Shown piece after piece: positions 62,685 to 64,000 of a stretch of 64,000 nt of DNA (positions are counted from its first letter, which is position 1; every line of letters starts with the position of its first letter). The position numbers and the translations under genes were made by a program. The notes beneath the pieces were generated by a model that saw only the letters and a list, made by a program, of their open reading frames with translations, ran no database searches and was not told where the DNA came from. Origin of the DNA: Sulfurimonas sp. CG01_land_8_20_14_3_00_36_23 (lineage in GTDB: Bacteria > Campylobacterota > Campylobacteria > Campylobacterales > Sulfurimonadaceae); assembly GCA_002781365.1 (NCBI GenBank), contig PETN01000037.1, positions 20,319-84,318 on the forward strand. The letters are read 5' to 3'.

Positions 62685-63854
62685 TCACTCGTTCGTAATT
62701 GCCACAAAATCCCCCGACTTGATAACCTCTATCGCTATCGTGATATTTATTTCATCATCCGAATTTGTTGAAAATTTGAATATTTCGCCAAGAAAGGGAA
62801 TACCAGATAAATAGGGAATATCCCAATTATTCTCAGTATGCTTGTTTTTCTTAATACCAGAGAGCAGAAGCACCTTGTTATATTCTATATTTGTATTACT
62901 CTTTAGAGCTCGTTTATAAGTTTGTGGTGTTGTAGTTGTGCCAAGTGTAGATACTAAATCTTCTATTATTAAATCAATATCAAGGGTAATGTAATCATCA
63001 TATATAAAGCTCTTTCCATTGATTTTTAAACCTACGTCTTTGTAATCGAAAGAGTCCTGCTGTGATGTGTTCGTAGCCTCAGTTTTTGTACTTTGAACTA
63101 AATAAGGGATATTGTCAACTGCTTCAAATTTGAAAAGCTTATTATTTTTTGCAAGAATATAGGGGAACTGTTTCACAGTCATAAGACTGTTTTCGTTTAA
63201 AAGCCGCAAAGCACTATAAAAATCTACACTTGAAACAGTTGGATTGTTACTGGTGAGAGGTGCGACTATAGTGTTTAAAGCAATTTGGACAGTAGAGTCA
63301 ACACCTTTGAAAATTGAAGCATATTGCACACCTCTCTCTTTTGCTATATTGCCAGATTGTTCAAGTATTATGATTTTGAGCATAACTTGCTTTTGGATCA
63401 AGTCAATACTGCTTAGATATTTAATGATTTCGAGATAATCATTATTTGTGGATTTTATTAGAAATGCGTTTGAATCTTTTAAGTAAGTGTAATGTGAGCC
63501 TAATTGTTTGAGAACTGTTTCACAATCGCCAGAGCTATTGTATTTGAGTTTATATAAATGAGTGTCAAGCGGAACAGAGTCTAATTTACTCAGACGATAT
63601 GTGTCCCCGACTTTTGAAAATTTGAAACCTAATTTTTCAACGGAAAGTTTGAACATATTGAATAAATCTTTATCACTGATTTTCTCAGGAATGATAAGAG
63701 ATATTTTTTTATCTTTGAAATCTTCATCTATGAAAACATTGATATTGTTTTGAGTAGCTAAACGACTTGCAAACTCTTCTATCGAAATTTGTGTATTAGC
63801 GTGGAGCGATATTGTTAGAATTGCCAAAAATAGAAAGAGGTTTTTTTTCATCAT
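62685..63854 (-). CDS. Secretin-like protein (filamentous-phage pIV / type II secretin family)
   Basis: Signal peptide 'MMKKNLFLFLAILTISLHA', N-domain repeats, C-terminal secretin features 'VPYLVQS...YKDVGLKI...IPYLSGIPFLGEIFKF'; start set at 63854 behind 'AAGGAGATTCAAG'. Confidence 0.7.
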   Translation of the reverse strand: MMKKNLFLFLAILTISLHANTQISIEEFASRLATQNNINVFIDEDFKDKKISLIIPEKISDKDLFNMFKLSVEKLGFKFSKVGDTYRLSKLDSVPLDTHLYKLKYNSSGDCETVLKQLGSHYTYLKDSNAFLIKSTNNDYLEIIKYLSSIDLIQKQVMLKIIILEQSGNIAKERGVQYASIFKGVDSTVQIALNTIVAPLTSNNPTVSSVDFYSALRLLNENSLMTVKQFPYILAKNNKLFKFEAVDNIPYLVQSTKTEATNTSQQDSFDYKDVGLKINGKSFIYDDYITLDIDLIIEDLVSTLGTTTTPQTYKRALKSNTNIEYNKVLLLSGIKKNKHTENNWDIPYLSGIPFLGEIFKFSTNSDDEINITIAIEVIKSGDFVAITNE

Positions 63855-63979
63855 CTTGAATCTCCTTTTTTGTTTTGATGTAGTCGTATAAATCTTTTTT
63901 GCAGTCCAAGTGTAAGCCTCCCTAAAAACAGTACCACTTAGAACGGAATAATTCTGATAAAATAAATCAGGAGTATTCA

Positions 63980-64000
63980 TGCGAAGAAGTAAGTTTAGCG
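63980..64000 (+). CDS. Possible IS3-family transposase OrfA start (truncated by window end)
   Basis: Only 'MRRSKFS' visible after 'AGGAG'; resembles typical IS3 OrfA N-termini (M+RSRFSxEQI). Very short evidence. Confidence 0.3.

Overview
This 64 kb window is mostly chromosomal housekeeping sequence from an AT-rich Campylobacterota-type bacterium (Sulfurimonas-like gene content: mqnE/futalosine pathway, pglB, GGDEF/EAL proteins, TRAP transport). It carries about 50 supportable CDSs (dnaX, murI, rho, ispDF, thiC, mrp, glmS, glnD, lsrK-like, mqnE, pglB, galU, pgi, carB, mreBC, clpX, lpxA, fabZ, queH, TRAP transporter, actP, acs, pyrF) and a tRNA-Ser(GCT). Accessory segments are: (i) a four-gene Type III restriction-modification operon with an AAA ATPase + TOPRIM-like pair between mod and res, flanked by a tyrosine-recombinase remnant; (ii) a secretin/ribbon-helix-helix segment next to tRNA-Ser that appears to end at an IS3-like element at the window edge; (iii) a small AI-2-kinase-like (lsrK) operon without an lsr transporter. 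The most striking signal is a dispersed short repeat, consensus 5'-TTGGCATGTGGAAAT-3' (core GGCATGTGGA). I counted at least 25 exact core copies by eye, in both orientations, inside genes in several reading frames, and as inverted pairs forming terminator-like hairpins after genes. That distribution resembles DNA uptake sequences (DUS/USS) of Neisseriaceae/Pasteurellaceae, and the repeat is absent from the Type III RM island. I could not search whether it has been described before. Other observations: queH with no ATG/GTG/TTG start (apparent AUC start), a heme-binding GGDEF sensor split by a frameshift, a Wzz remnant, and a shared operator-like element upstream of the TRAP and acetate-permease operons.
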